From contig JANEZZ010001513.1 in assembly GCA_026122225.1 (NCBI GenBank), positions 2,570,001 through 2,634,000 of the forward strand: DNA of 64,000 nt. Direction: 5' to 3'. How positions within the stretch are numbered: the stretch's first letter is position 1; every line of letters begins with the position of its first letter. The notes under the pieces were generated by a model that worked only from the letters and a program-made list of their open reading frames with translations, had not been told where the DNA came from and ran no database searches. Of the stretch, positions 12,680 through 23,559 are shown in pieces. This DNA is from Heloderma charlesbogerti (Eukaryota > Chordata > Lepidosauria > Squamata > Helodermatidae). A program made the position numbers and the translations under genes.

Positions 12680-12875
12680 CTGCTACTGTATGATAGAGCA
12701 CATACTTTTCATGCAGAAGGTCCCAGGTTCGATCCCCAGCTTCTTCAGGTAGGGCGAGGAAAGAATCCTGCCTGAAACCCTGAAGAGCCACTACCAGTCA
12801 GTGTCGACAGTACTGGGCTAGATGGGCTAATGGCCTGGCTCATTATAAGGCAGCTTCCTGTGTTCCTGTACTGTC
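12680..12875 (+). repeat. tRNA-derived SINE
   Basis: tRNA-like head gatagagcacatacttttca with B-box ggttcgatccccagc. Body: gtactgggctagatgggcta. End: aaggcagcttcctgtgttcc. Same family as 6690-7062. Confidence 0.75.
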
Positions 12876-14599
12876 GGAACTGACTAATTAGAGTTATTTT
12901 CCAGTTGTTGTAATGATCAGGATTGCTATCTAAATGTTCTAAGGGTTCGAGTCTGGGCATGTTTACTCATATGTAAGCCCCACTGAGTTCAATGGTGCTT
13001 TTTCCCAAGTAATTATGCATAAGGATTGCAACCTAATTCACATATGGCTTCTTCTCCCTGTTTGCCCTTCTCATTCCCATATATATTAACTGTAGCTGTC
13101 AGTGACAGAGAAGTGAATGGAAACTGTTTCATTCTCCAGAAATTCAGGGCAGCTGTCTGTAATTTGCACATTTAAAAAAAAAAATGTTCTCCTAGGCAGG
13201 AGCCAAACATGAATGTGTACTACACGGGGGTAAAGAGTCAAGGGGTGCCACCAACTACAGCCTTATGAGCCTCTGAGGATTCATGACGGCCTTATTTTAA
13301 AAGCTGACTAGAAAGCATTAGTTATGAAATTGTGAATAAAAATTTGTAAAGTTATTTGTAAATACCTTTAGAATAAGAATATGTATCAATGTGACATTTT
13401 GTTTTTTATTTAGTTTCCAATGGTATAAAAAGTGACACACACATGAGTTTTCTGTGGATATTTTGCACTCTCTGAATTGGATGCTTCTATTTGTTTCTTT
13501 TCTGTTTACTGTATGTAGTATGTAGTCCTCATGATACATATTCCTGAGAACTCTTTCTAGCTGTCTACAAAATCAGTACTTTACAGGATGCAGAGTTGTA
13601 AGCTTTCCTGGGGCCTGAAGCCAATTTGGGAAGGAACGCTGAACTGTTTAGAACCCTTTTCTTGAAGTTCATCTCTGTTTTATTTGACTTCTTAGTGCTA
13701 AACTGAAAGCTAGCTTTGCTGCAGTGTTTTGCATCCGCAACATGGTTCCTTATATTATTCCCATAGATGTATACAGAAGTGTTTTTTGTGGAAATGCTAC
13801 TTGTACACAAGGGTTCAGGTATAACGCTGGCTCCTTGAAGTCAAGGGGCTCAATCTAATGGTGTCATTCCATTGACAAAACTGCTTCCATCACCAGGAGG
13901 ATGCAATCACACACATACACATGCACACACATACCCCAAATCTTTTTTGGAGACTGTGAAAACCTCTGGGGCAGACTTTTGGGTGGCACAAAGGGCTGCA
14001 GGGCAGGGGAGAGAGGGACAAAGTCCCATTGTGCTAACTGAGATCCACTAGCATTACATTTTATTTAACCCATGATTTGCAAGTTAGACCCACTCTAGGA
14101 ACACATGGCACATTCCCAATCTGTCTTCCTTTTTTGAGTGCGAATTCCCTCTTCCTTCCTTTGTTTGCCTTAGTGTTCTGTGTGCACCAGCACCAACCAT
14201 GATTAATGCTCCCTGTCCTGCTCCCTGTGAAATACTGCCTTCATAATCAGAATATGAAACCAGGATTTGAAATGGGTTTGCTAGAGCTGGACATGAAATA
14301 ATCTTGTTTACATTAACCACTCGTGCACATATAAGGGCTACCAAAAAAAAAAAGGAGACAGGGAGGAGTATTATTACATTATTACATTTATATCCTACCT
14401 TTTTTCCTCTTGCAAGAAACTCAAGTATGACTTGAGGAGGTGGGAGATTGAGGAAGAACAAGTTCCCAAGTTTGGCTTCCTAGTTACAACCAGTGGTTTA
14501 GAAGGAGCCAGGATTACATCTGTACTAGTCCAAGCTGAATGTGCACACATGTATCATTCCGAGAGCCATTCCACTAATAACAGTTGAGTATGTTCTGTG
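12876..14599. other. Intergenic, repeat fragments only
   Basis: A short 'aatcctatg' family piece lies near 12960-13030 and a CA-rich run near 13912-13935. A SINE 3' fragment (attacatttatatcctacct) lies near 14378-14430. No exon recognised. The sequence 14590-14599 (atgttctgtg) is the left TSD of the BovB copy that follows. Confidence 0.45.
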
Positions 14600-14612
14600 G
14601 TCCACTGGAGAA

Positions 14613-15437
14613 GGAAATGGCAACCCACTCCAGTATTCTTGCCAAGAAAACCCCATGGAACGTATCACAAGGCTAAAAGATAAGACACCGGAAGGTGAGC
14701 CCCTCAGGTCGGAAGGTGTCCAATATACTACTGGGGAAGAGCAGAGGGAATTTCCAAGTAGCGCCAGAAAGAGTGAAGCGGCTGGGCCAAAGCCAAAAGG
14801 ACACTCAGCTGTGGATGTGTCTGGTGGTGAAAAGACAGTCCGATGCTGTAAAGAACAATATTGTTTAGGAACCTGGAATGTCAGATCAGTGAATCAAGGT
14901 AAGCTGGAGGTGGTCAAACATGAGATGGCAAGATTGAACATCGACATCTTGGGAATCAGCGAACAAAAATGGACAAGCATGGGCGAATTTAATTCAAGTG
15001 ATCATTATATCTACTACTGTGGGCAAGAATCCCTTACAAGAAATGGAGTAGCACTCATAGTCAATAAAAGGGTGGGAAAAGCAGTCCTGGGGTACAATCT
15101 CAAAAATGATAGAATGATCTCAGTACAAATCCAAGGCAAACCATTCAACATCACAGTATTTCAAGTCTATGCCCCAACCACTGAGGCCCAAGAAGCTGAG
15201 GTTGATTGGTTCTATGAAGACCTACAACACCTTCTAGAACTAACACCAAAAAAAGATGTCCTTTTCATCATAGGACATTGGAATGCTAAAGTAGGAAGTC
15301 AAGAAATCACCGGGATAACAGGCAAGCATGGCCTTGGTGTACAAAATGAAGCAGGACAAAGGCTAATAGAGTTTTGCCAAGAGAACACGCTGATCATAGC
15401 AAACACTCTTTTCCAACAGCACAAGAGGCGACTCTAA
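14613..15437 (+). pseudogene. BovB endonuclease domain remnant
   Basis: Apurinic-like endonuclease part of the BovB polyprotein. Visible family blocks include LGTWNVRSVNQGKLEVVKHE, ILGISEQKWT, VYAPTTEAQEAEVDWFYEDL, and GHWNAKVG (usually GDWNAKVG, so the Asp is changed to His here). The frame stops at a TAA at 15435-15437, where a coding codon is expected. The sequence beyond it, through NQIDYVLC and then SDHELLLAKFRLKLK, continues in the same frame without a usable start. The first Met of the frame (14541) lies outside the element, so that start is accidental. In the cell this domain would nick target DNA for target-primed reverse transcription. Confidence 0.85.
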
Positions 15438-15590
15438 ACATGGACATCACCGGATGGTCAATATGGAAATCAGATTGATTATGTCCTTTGCAGCCAAAGA
15501 TGGAGAAGCTCTATACAGTCAGTCAAAACAAGACCTGGAGCTGACTGTGGCTCAGATCATGAGCTGCTTCTTGCAAAATTTCGGCTTAAA

Positions 15591-17640
15591 TTGAAGAACA
15601 TAGGGAAAACCACTAAACCATCCAGGTATAACCTCAATCATATCCCTGATGAATATACAGTGGAGGTGAGGAATAGATTTCAGGGATTAGACCTGATAGA
15701 CAGAGCGCCTGAGGAACTATGGACGGAGGTCCGTAACATTGTTCAGGAGGCAGCAATGAAATCCATCCCGAAGAAAAAGAAATGCAAGAAAGCAAAGTGG
15801 CTGTCTGATGAGGCTTTACAAGTAGCTGAGGAAAGAAGGGAAGCGAAAAGCAAGGGAGAAAGGGGAAGATATATCCAACTGAATGCAGAGTTCCAGAGAA
15901 TAGCAAGGAGAGACAAGAAGGCCTTCTTAAATGAACAATGCAAAGAAATCGAGGAAAACAACAGAATGGGAAAGACTAGAGATCTTTTCAAGAAAATCGG
16001 AGATCTCAAGGGAACGTTTTGTGCAAAGACGGGCATGATAAAGGACAAAGAAGGCAGGGACCTAACAGAAGCAGATGAGATTAAGAAGCGGTGGAAAGAA
16101 TACACAGAAGAACTATACAGGAAAGATCTGAATGTCCCTGATAGCCATGATAGTGCAGTCACTGAACTTGAGCCGGACATCCTAGAGAGTGAAGTCAAGT
16201 GGGCCTTAGGAAGCATTAGTAACAATAATTTAGTATGACCGTATTCCAGCTGAGCTATTTAAAATCCTAAAAGATGATGCTGTTAAAGTGCTGCACTCAA
16301 TATGCCAACAAATTTGGGACACTCAGCAGTGGCCACAAGACTGGAAAAGGTCAGTTTACATTCCAGTGCCAAAGAAGGGCAATGCCAAAGAGTGTTCAAA
16401 CGACCGTACAATTGCGCTCATTTCACATGCCAGCAAGGTTGTGCTCAAAATCCTACAAGCTAGGCTTCAGCAGCATGTGAACTGAGAACTACTGGAAGTA
16501 CAAGCTGGGTTTCAAAGAGGCAGAGGAACTAGAGATCAAACCGCCAACATTCGCTGGATCATGGAGAAAGCAAGAGAATTCCAGAAAAACGTCTATTTCT
16601 GCTTCATTGACTATGCTAAAGCCTTTGATTGTGTGGATCATAACAAACGGTGGCAAATTCTTAAAGAGATGGGAGTACCAGACCACCTTACCTGTCTCCT
16701 GAGAAACCTGTACAAGCGTCAAGAAGCAACAGTAAGAACCGGACATGGAACAACCGATTGGTTCAAAATTGGGAAAGGGGTACGACAAGGCTGCATATTG
16801 TCGCCCTGTTTATTTAACTTATATGCAGAGTACATCATGAGAAACGCCGGGTTGGATGAATCACAGGTCGGAATTAAGATTGCTGGGGGAATTATCAACA
16901 ACCTCAGATACGCATATGATACCACCCTAATGGCAGAAAGCGAAGAGGATCTAAAGAGCCTCTTGTTGAGGGTGAATGTGGAGAGTGCAAAAGTGGTTTG
17001 AAACTCAACATTAAAAAAACTAAGTTCATGGCATCTGGCCCCATCACTTCCTGGCATATAGAAGGGGAAGAAATGGAAGCAGTGACAGATTTTATTTTCT
17101 TGGGCTCCAAGATCACTGTAGACGGTGACTGTAGCCATGAAATTAAAAGACGCTTGCTCCTTGGGAGGAAAGCTTTGGCAAACCTAGACAGCATAGTAAG
17201 AAGCAGAGACATCACCTTGCCGGCAAAGGTCCGTATAATCAAAGCTATAGTTTTCTCAGTAGTAATGTATGGCTGAGAAAGCTGGACTATAGGGAAGGCT
17301 GAGCGCCAAAGTATTGATGCTTTCGAACTGTGGTGCTGGAGAAGACTCTTACGAGTCCCCTGGACTGCAAGGAGGTCAAATCAGTCCATCCTAAAGGAAA
17401 TCAACCCTGACTGCTCACTGGAAGGACAGATACTGAAGCTGAAGCTCAAATATTTTGGCCACCTAATGCGAAGAGAAAACTCCCTGGAAAAGACCCTGGT
17501 GCTGGGAAAGATTGAAGGCAAAAGGAGAAGGAGGCGGCAGAGGATGAGATGGCTAGATAGCATCACTGATGCAATGAATATGAACTTGAGCACACTCCGG
17601 GAGAGAGCAGAGGACAGGAAGGCCTAGCTTGCTATGGTCC
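15591..17640 (+). pseudogene. BovB reverse transcriptase remnant
   Basis: Broken into at least four open pieces. 15591-16238 holds the linker and the start of the RT region (EEYTEELYRKD-like block). 16288-16485 contains WPQDWKRSVYIPVPKKGNAK. 16561-17001 contains the fingers/palm blocks FCFIDYAKAFDCVDHNK and GVRQGCILSPCLFNLYAEYI. The active site reads [16 protein letters not shown], with the first catalytic Asp replaced by Tyr. 16998-17276 contains the thumb-side block [20 protein letters not shown]. The C-terminal piece, [20 protein letters not shown], follows a stop near 17274. Opposite-strand open frames here are shadows. Confidence 0.85.
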
Positions 17641-17775
17641 ATGGGGTCACGAAGAGTCGGACATGACTTAACGACTGAACAACAAAATGTTCTGTGATGT
17701 CAGGTTTACATTATAATTACTTGCTAACTGATTGTAGCAGAAGCTGCCTGTGACATACCTGCCCTATGTTATACC

Positions 17776-18200
17776 TAGGGATGGCGTGGGCACCTGAATC
17801 CGGGAATCCGGCAAAAAACCCAACACCTGCCCATACCCTCTGCCCCTGCTTGCCCCCTGCCCACGCTTGCCGAGCCACCTGCACTCACCTGGGTGTAAAT
17901 GTCGAGTTCCGTGATCGCCATTTTTTGGGGAAAAAATGGTGATCACGAAAAAGTACATATTTACATATACGCAAAGTGGGGCTGTGAATAGGCCATATAG
18001 GCAAGATTACAGGCTTCGGCTTGCCTGTAATCTTGTGTATATGGGCTAGTCATGACCACATTTTGCATATACGTGAATGTGCGCATTTTTGAAAATGCAC
18101 ATATTTGTATATGTGTGAATAGACACATTTCGTAAATGCGCATATTCACGTATATGCTAAATGGGGCCATGAATAGCCCGTATATGCAAGATTACATGTA
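17776..18200. repeat. Degenerate palindromic DNA element
   Basis: Begins with a hAT-like terminal motif, ctagggatggcg. It then holds nested inverted blocks: gatcgccatttttt / aaaaaatggtgatc (17919-17945), aagattacaggcttcggctt with its inverse gcctgtaatctt (18003-18034), and catatacgtgaatgtgcgca with its inverse near 18136-18155. The opposite TIR was not found, so it is probably truncated. Confidence 0.5.
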
Positions 18201-19404
18201 CAATAGAGTGGATTCAGATGACCTGTTAACAACCTATTGACGTGCTGATCATCTTACACCACAGAACCTTTTTTCTAACCGACAAACACAAAACAAAAAG
18301 ACTGCCCTGCAACAAGTCCGCATGGAATTCCAGATAATCAGGTTATCGTGATAATTATGATAATAATATCATTGTCACCTGAATATGCCCTGACTGGTCT
18401 GTTCTTTACCATCTGCTGTTTTATCATGAACTGAGAATGTGGGCTAGAGAAAAACGCTCCATCTTTTTTTCTGATAATGTGTTACGTTCCTCTTCGCCTC
18501 TGTTTATCGTGTCTGGTGAAGTATTCACAGATCTGGCAGATTTACATAAAATTCACACAAGAACCTACAAATAGTGTCATATATCCACAAGAACTTTGGG
18601 TTGCTTTTTAAATTATTTGTCAGTCCAAATCCACTATCAGTCCTGAATATTATTAGTATATGCTTGTCCCCTCCTCCATCTTCCACAGAACCAAAGTTGT
18701 CACGTCTCAGTGAAAAAAAAGGAAGGAGCCTAGATTCTACTTGGAAAGTCCTTGGAAAAGAATTAGGTAGGATGCACTTGTTCCTTTTCCAAGGACTTTT
18801 TGTTATGTGTATTCCACTATAATTTGGACTTTACTGCTTGTTCCTAAAAATGAGTGCAAAGCATAGGATTGCTGGATCAAAACAAAGAGATTGTCTGTTT
18901 CTTTAACAGATTTGCAGCTGCACATCCTCCAAAACTTCCTCTTTTCATTCTCTTTGCCTACCAATGACTGGACCAAGACTCTTTTGCTGCCCCGCATCAG
19001 GCCGGGGGGAGGAGTAGAAGGTATGGATAAATTCTGTAACTGTTATTACAGTCCCCAGGTTGTGGCCTGGTAAGTAAACACTAAGGCGGAATCATTCTTC
19101 AGGAGGTGACTGCTCATCCCTTCTATTCACCTGAGCTTTTCCTCCCCAGAAACTGCTACCCCCCCACCAGGCACATGAGGTGCCTTGGCTATATGGGTTG
19201 TTACTCTCTTTGCAGGTTCAGAGCTAGCTCAGCTAGTTCTGAGCTTTCAAAGAGGCAGTTCAGGTAGTAGTATTTAGTCCCTATGGCATGTGCAGACTGA
19301 ATGAAGGGCTCTTTCAGCCTCCCTTTCTGTGTCAAAGCGGGCTCCAAAACTGGAAGAGACTGGCTGTGCACAGCCACTATCACACATTGTTTCAGTTAAG
19401 TACA
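18201..19404. other. Intergenic, no gene recognised
   Basis: Mostly unique, AT-rich sequence. Open frames up to about 80 codons without any recognisable domain. An imperfect inverted block (ccttggaaaagaattaggta / ccttttccaaggac) lies near 18749-18798. Confidence 0.4.
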
Positions 19405-19410
19405 AGGGCA

Positions 19411-19535
19411 GACTTCCCCAACCTGGTGCTCTCTAGATGTTTTGGATTGCAACTCCCATCAGCCCCAACTAGCATGGCCAGTGGTCAGGAATGCTGGGAG
19501 GTGCAGTTCAAAATATCTGGAGCTTGGGGAAGATT
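19411..19535. repeat. Palindromic MITE, 'gatgttttgga' family
   Basis: Left arm ttccccaacctggtgctctc then tagatgttttggattgcaac. Right arm cagttcaaaatatctggagc then ttggggaag. Same family as 6075-6205. Confidence 0.65.
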
Positions 19536-19539
19536 GTAT

Positions 19540-19650
19540 TAGGCTATCAGCTGGGGAGCAGGAGGGAGGCAGTTCAAGAACCAACCAATCCTATAGCCGT
19601 CTAGCCTCTGTCTAGCGGCCATAGGATTGTGCCCTTAATCCCTATTTATT
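19540..19650. repeat. Fragment of the 'ataggattgtgcccttaa' family
   Basis: Contains the inverted pair caatcctatagccgtctagc / gctagcggccataggattg-like (tagcggccataggattgtgc) followed by ccttaa. It is a short copy related to 7926-8376. Confidence 0.5.
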
Positions 19651-19959
19651 TGGGGCATTTTTCATGTGGTAAATGACTGGCTACACCAGTTCCCAACTGT
19701 GCACAGTGCAGATGCCACGGGTAAGATTTCTGTTAATCACAAACTGAATAGATATTAATGCATTATTGTTGCTTTTTATAGCATGTTCAAGGGCAAGAAG
19801 GTGGACTCTGGAAGCGTAGGTTTGTGGCAGTATCTAAGCATGTGAAATGCTGTGAGTGACCTCTTCATAAGGGGCTCTGTATGAACCCCTGATCTTGACC
19901 CTAGGAGAAAAGAGGAGGCGCTGTCTCTAGACATGTCAAAGCCCCCATGAATAAATACG

Positions 19960-20480
19960 CTGACCTGGCAGTTGCTTTCTATAATAATATATGTGTCCCT
20001 CTGCCAAGCTCTTTCTATTCCTTTTGCTTCAGAATCACCTGATTAGAAAATCCGGGCCTGCAATCTATCAAGTTCCTGTAACGGTATTTGACAGCAGCAA
20101 ACAAAAATTGATGTGCCAAATTAATTGGCCTCCCTCCTTCTAAATTCAGTCTCATTTAGTTTCATTATAATAAATTACAAGCCTGGAGCTGTTTTATGCT
20201 ATGGAGAAAGAGATTGCCTCCTAGCCCTGTAAAACATTCATCATGTATAAACATTATTTCTCCATGCTCCCTTTGAGAACCTATTTTAGCCCATTCCTAG
20301 CATAAAAATCCTCTGAACAGAAAGTGACTGTGTGGCATTTTTCCTCTGTCCATCTGGCACCTTTCGCCCCAAACATTTGCATCAGCCAGTCTGTTTACAG
20401 TGGCAACATAAATGTCCTTGTGTTGTGATATGCTGCTGCAGCCATCAGTATTCCTTATCCTAGGAATCTATTTGCTGAAG
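19960..20480. promoter_or_regulatory. Candidate conserved non-coding element
   Basis: No repeat family and no open frame of note. The sequence is balanced and rich in homeodomain-type cores (caaattaattggcc at about 20117, ataataaattacaag at about 20166). It contrasts sharply with the repeat-laden flanks and looks like an enhancer-type conserved block. This is inference from texture only; I cannot compare it with other genomes. Confidence 0.3.
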
Positions 20481-20689
20481 AAATCAGTATTAAAACTGAG
20501 CTACTAAGCCGTGCAGGATGATCCTGTATTATGGTTGAACTGGTTTGCACCACTGCAGTAAAGGAGGAGGAGGATAATAAATCAATAATTAACCTTTCTA
20601 TAAATGATCTCAACTTAAAGCAGGCTCCTCTCCCTGCTATATATTGGGGTTTTCTCAGATACTAATATGCCCATTGGGCTCCCTAGGGC

Positions 20690-21132
20690 TGGGGCCTCCA
20701 ATGTGATGCCCATGGGCATCGATGTGCCCACAGACACCTCTCTACCGGAATCCCTGTCCCTCCTGATTTTTATTGTATTCTTAACGGGTTCTTTTTTTAA
20801 GTAAAACAAATTAACTGGGAGGCTGGCATACGGCAAAGCCAAGCACTGTTCCCCAGAATCATCTTTATTTAGGTTCAAAGGGTATTTTTTGTGTTCTGGA
20901 GCTCAGTCCCCAACTCTGCCTTGTCCTTAAGTTCTTGGGCAGGTTATTTCTCTTTCAGGCCCACCAGTTTGTCTTCTAGGAAATGCATGTTTTGTGTCTG
21001 GTAGTCACCATGGCAGCCATTTTATGAATGGGTAACTTCTATAGCAGCCATTTTGTTCAAGCACCCATGACACTCCCTCACAATTCCAAATATGCTCACC
21101 AGTCTGGCCCAAACCAGTTGGGGACTCCTGCC
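20690..21132 (-). repeat. hAT-like repeat ending in 'ggggactcctg'
   Basis: The left end ctggggcctccaatgtgatg and right end accagttggggactcctgcc suggest CAGGRGTCCCC-type hAT termini. The internal ccatggcagccattttatga reads inverted in the copy at 54713-54975 (tcataaaatggctaccatgg), so the two are members of one family in opposite orientation. Confidence 0.55.
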
Positions 21133-21813
21133 CTAGGTCATTTGATTTAAGCTCTGGGTGAAAACAATGACTACTTGTCAAGTACTAATCAACCAAAGTG
21201 TGCATATCATTGCTCAATAAGCTGGTGGACCCTATTCCCCAACCATGTGGTTTTGACTTGCCTGTCATGCACCTAAGCAGGAATTTGAGGAAGCCGGTGA
21301 GGGGTAAGTTGCCACCAGGCAGGATGTGGCCAGATGATCAGCTTCACAAGGGCTTTCTCTGCTCTGCGTGGCAAGCTACAGTTTGGTAAATAGACATATG
21401 CTCACAGCCCAGTTGCGGCATTTGGCACCCATTGGTATCAAATGTATAAAAGAGCCACTGCAATCATGTGGGACAACTCCCTCCCCCTCAAGGCCATGCA
21501 GCCAACACATGATCATCAGCTCAGTCTCAAGGGAGCGGCTTCAACATGTGCAGGGTTTCCTCCACTGGGATGGACAGCCTGGTCAGGTAGAAGTACCTGT
21601 AGGAGGAGGAGAAGCCACCATCCAAGGAAGAGGGAGTGCCTGCTGCTTGCTTGCTTGCTGCTGCCGCCGCCACCATTATTATCAGTACTGCTCCCTTCTG
21701 TGCCTGGACAGAGCTACTGTGGACTTCTGCCTGGCAGACCACCCTTCCCTGCAGGACCAGTCCCCCAGGTGCTGAACCAGCTGTTGCTGACAGCCTGCAC
21801 CCTCTCCAGCAAG

Positions 21814-21815
<2 letters not shown>

Positions 21816-21894
<79 letters not shown>
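21816..21894 (+). repeat. Compound (TG)n(GA)n microsatellite
   Basis: An uninterrupted TG run of about 36 bases joins a GA run of about 44 bases. Long open frames crossing it (Val-Cys and Arg-Glu runs) are artefacts of the repeat. Confidence 0.95.
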
Positions 21895-21897
<3 letters not shown>

Positions 21898-22164
21898 GAA
21901 TGTTTGGGGTGAGTGAGCTGTCCCAGGGTGAGAATGTGGGATCTGGGAGCTGAGGCCACCCCTAGTGGTCAGGGTGGGGGCAATTGGCTAGGATGAGAAG
22001 CTAACTGTAGCCTGGATGACAGCCTTATGTGAGTGTATAAATGTGGAGTGCTTGAGGGGGGAGGTATAGTAAGCCTATTTTAATTTTTGGTTGTTGCTAC
22101 AGTCTTTTACTGGCCTGGTTTGTTTGTCTGGCTGTACTGCCTTCTATTAATAGTTTTATATCAC

Positions 22165-22740
22165 TTTAAAGTTGTGCTCAGGGGAATCCCAGGAGAGGGG
22201 AGAGGAATAGGCTGGATAAGAGCCAATAAACTGAAGCTAAATCCTGACAAGACAGAAGTTCTGTGGACTGGTGGTTCCAGAGTCCAGGAATTGGGTAAGC
22301 GACCCATCCTGGACGGTGTTGCACTCCTCCTGAAGGATCAGGTGCATAGCTTGGGAGTATACCTAGATCCGTCCCTGTCACTGGAGCCCCAGGTGGACTC
22401 TGTGGCTCAGAGTTCTTGGGGCCAGCTTCGGATGACCCACCAGCTACGGCCTTTCCTGGACAGGGATAACCTAGCCACAGTAGTACATGCGTTGGTAACT
22501 TCCTGATTAGACTACTGCAATGCACTTTAAGTGGGGCTGCCCTTGAAGATGACTTGGAAGTTGCAGCTAGTGCAAAATGCAGCAGCTAGACTGCTGACCG
22601 GAACAGCTAATAAAGATCCTATAACAACAGTTTTAAAGGAGAGAGCACTGGTTGCCAATATGCTTCCTGTCAGAATTCAAGGTTCTGCTGATGACATTTA
22701 AAGCCCTAAGTGGCTTGGGACCTTGATATCTGAGGGAGCT
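22165..22740 (+). mobile_element. L2 LINE fragment (RT 3' part)
   Basis: Encodes the L2 block after the RT active site: ANKLKLNPDKTEVLWTGGS, then LGVYLDPSLSLEPQVDSVAQ and LRPFLDRDNLATVVHALVTS, with a stop at 22504. The 3' stretch gcagctagtgcaaaatgcag continues the L2 consensus. It is cut at the right by a CR1 piece in the opposite orientation. Confidence 0.85.
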
Positions 22741-23362
22741 CCTCTCCCTATTCTCAGGGCTAGACATGCCCAGTTCTTTCAGTCTCTCCTCATAGGGCTT
22801 TGTTTCCAGTCCCCTGATCATCTTCGTTGCCCTCCTCTGAACCTTCTCCTGTTCGTCTGCATCCTTCTTACAGTGTGGTGCCCAGAACTGGACACAGTAC
22901 TCCAGATGAGGCCTAACCAGTGCTGAGTAGAGGGGAACTAGTACTTCCCAGGATTTGGAAGCTATGCTTCTATTAATGCAGCCCAAAATAGCATTTGCCC
23001 TTTTTGCAGCCACATCACATTGTTGGCTATAATTCAGCTTGTGATCTACAACAATCCCAAGGTCTTTCTCACTTGTAGTGTTGTTGAGCCACATATCCCC
23101 CATCTTGTAACTGTGCATTTGGTTTCTTTTTCCTAGGTGCAGAACTTGGCATTTATCCCTATTAAATTTCATTCTGTTGGTTTCTGCCCAGCGCTCCAGC
23201 CTATCAAGATCACTTTGAATTTTGCTTCTGTCTTCCAGGGTGTTAGCTATTCCGCCCAATTTTGTGTCATCTGCAAATCTGATCAGCATTCCCTGCAGTT
23301 CCTCCTCCAAGTCATTAATAAATATGTTGAAGAGCACTGGGCCCAGGACTGAGCCCTGTGCT
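22741..23362 (-). mobile_element. CR1 LINE fragment, RT region
   Basis: The minus-strand open frame (from 23337) starts with LFNIFINDLEEELQGMLIRF and the RT active site FADDTKLGG. It continues with KFNRDKCQVLHLGKRNQMHS, VVDHKLNYSQQCDVAAKRAN and PLYSALVRPHLEYCVQFWAP. These are classic CR1 blocks. The frame is open for about 234 codons but lacks the endonuclease and the rest of ORF2, so it is a 5'-truncated, non-functional copy. It lies between two L2 pieces. Confidence 0.9.
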
Positions 23363-23404
23363 TTTTAGCTGTTTAAATTATATATTGTTTTATAATGTTT
23401 AATT

Positions 23405-23545
23405 ATAACAGTACTGTCCTCCAGATGTTTTAGACTACAGCTCCCATTGGCCCCAACCCACATGGCCCCATCCCATGGTCGGGAAAGTTGGAAATGTAGT
23501 TCAAAACATCTGGAGGACCAAAGGTTGGGGAAGGCTGCTATAGGT
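23405..23545. repeat. Palindromic MITE, 'gatgttttagactaca' family
   Basis: The left arm tccagatgttttagactaca pairs with the right arm tgtagttcaaaacatctgga, with a short asymmetric centre. Same family as 6075-6205. Confidence 0.75.
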
Positions 23546-23559
23546 ATTCGGGTACTTGG

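Larger units (their letters stand above)
14600..17686 (+). mobile_element. BovB (RTE clade) LINE, nearly full length, inactive
   Basis: A non-LTR retrotransposon. Endonuclease comes first (about 14870-15600), then reverse transcriptase (about 16200-17270), and then the characteristic BovB 3' end (gtcacgaagagtcggacatg, then acgactgaacaacaa). It is flanked by a perfect 10-bp target-site duplication, atgttctgtg (14590-14599 and 17687-17696), so both insertion boundaries are defined. The frame is broken several times (stop near 15435, stop at 16236, frameshifts near 16260-16560 and near 17000, stop near 17274), and the RT active-site YADD has become YAYD, so this copy is dead. BovB is common in squamates and ruminants and is known for horizontal spread. 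Confidence 0.93.

Noticed and set aside
12680..12760. A true tRNA gene
   Set aside because: Only A- and B-box-like parts are present. The acceptor stem does not pair, and the sequence continues into a SINE body.
15743..17242. Minus-strand open frames of 110-160 codons
   Set aside because: Antisense shadows of the BovB reverse transcriptase; the sense strand carries the recognisable motifs.
21442..21959. Open frames of 71-136 codons around 21.4-22.0 kb
   Set aside because: Several cross a (TG)n(GA)n microsatellite giving Val-Cys and Arg-Glu runs, and none shows a domain.
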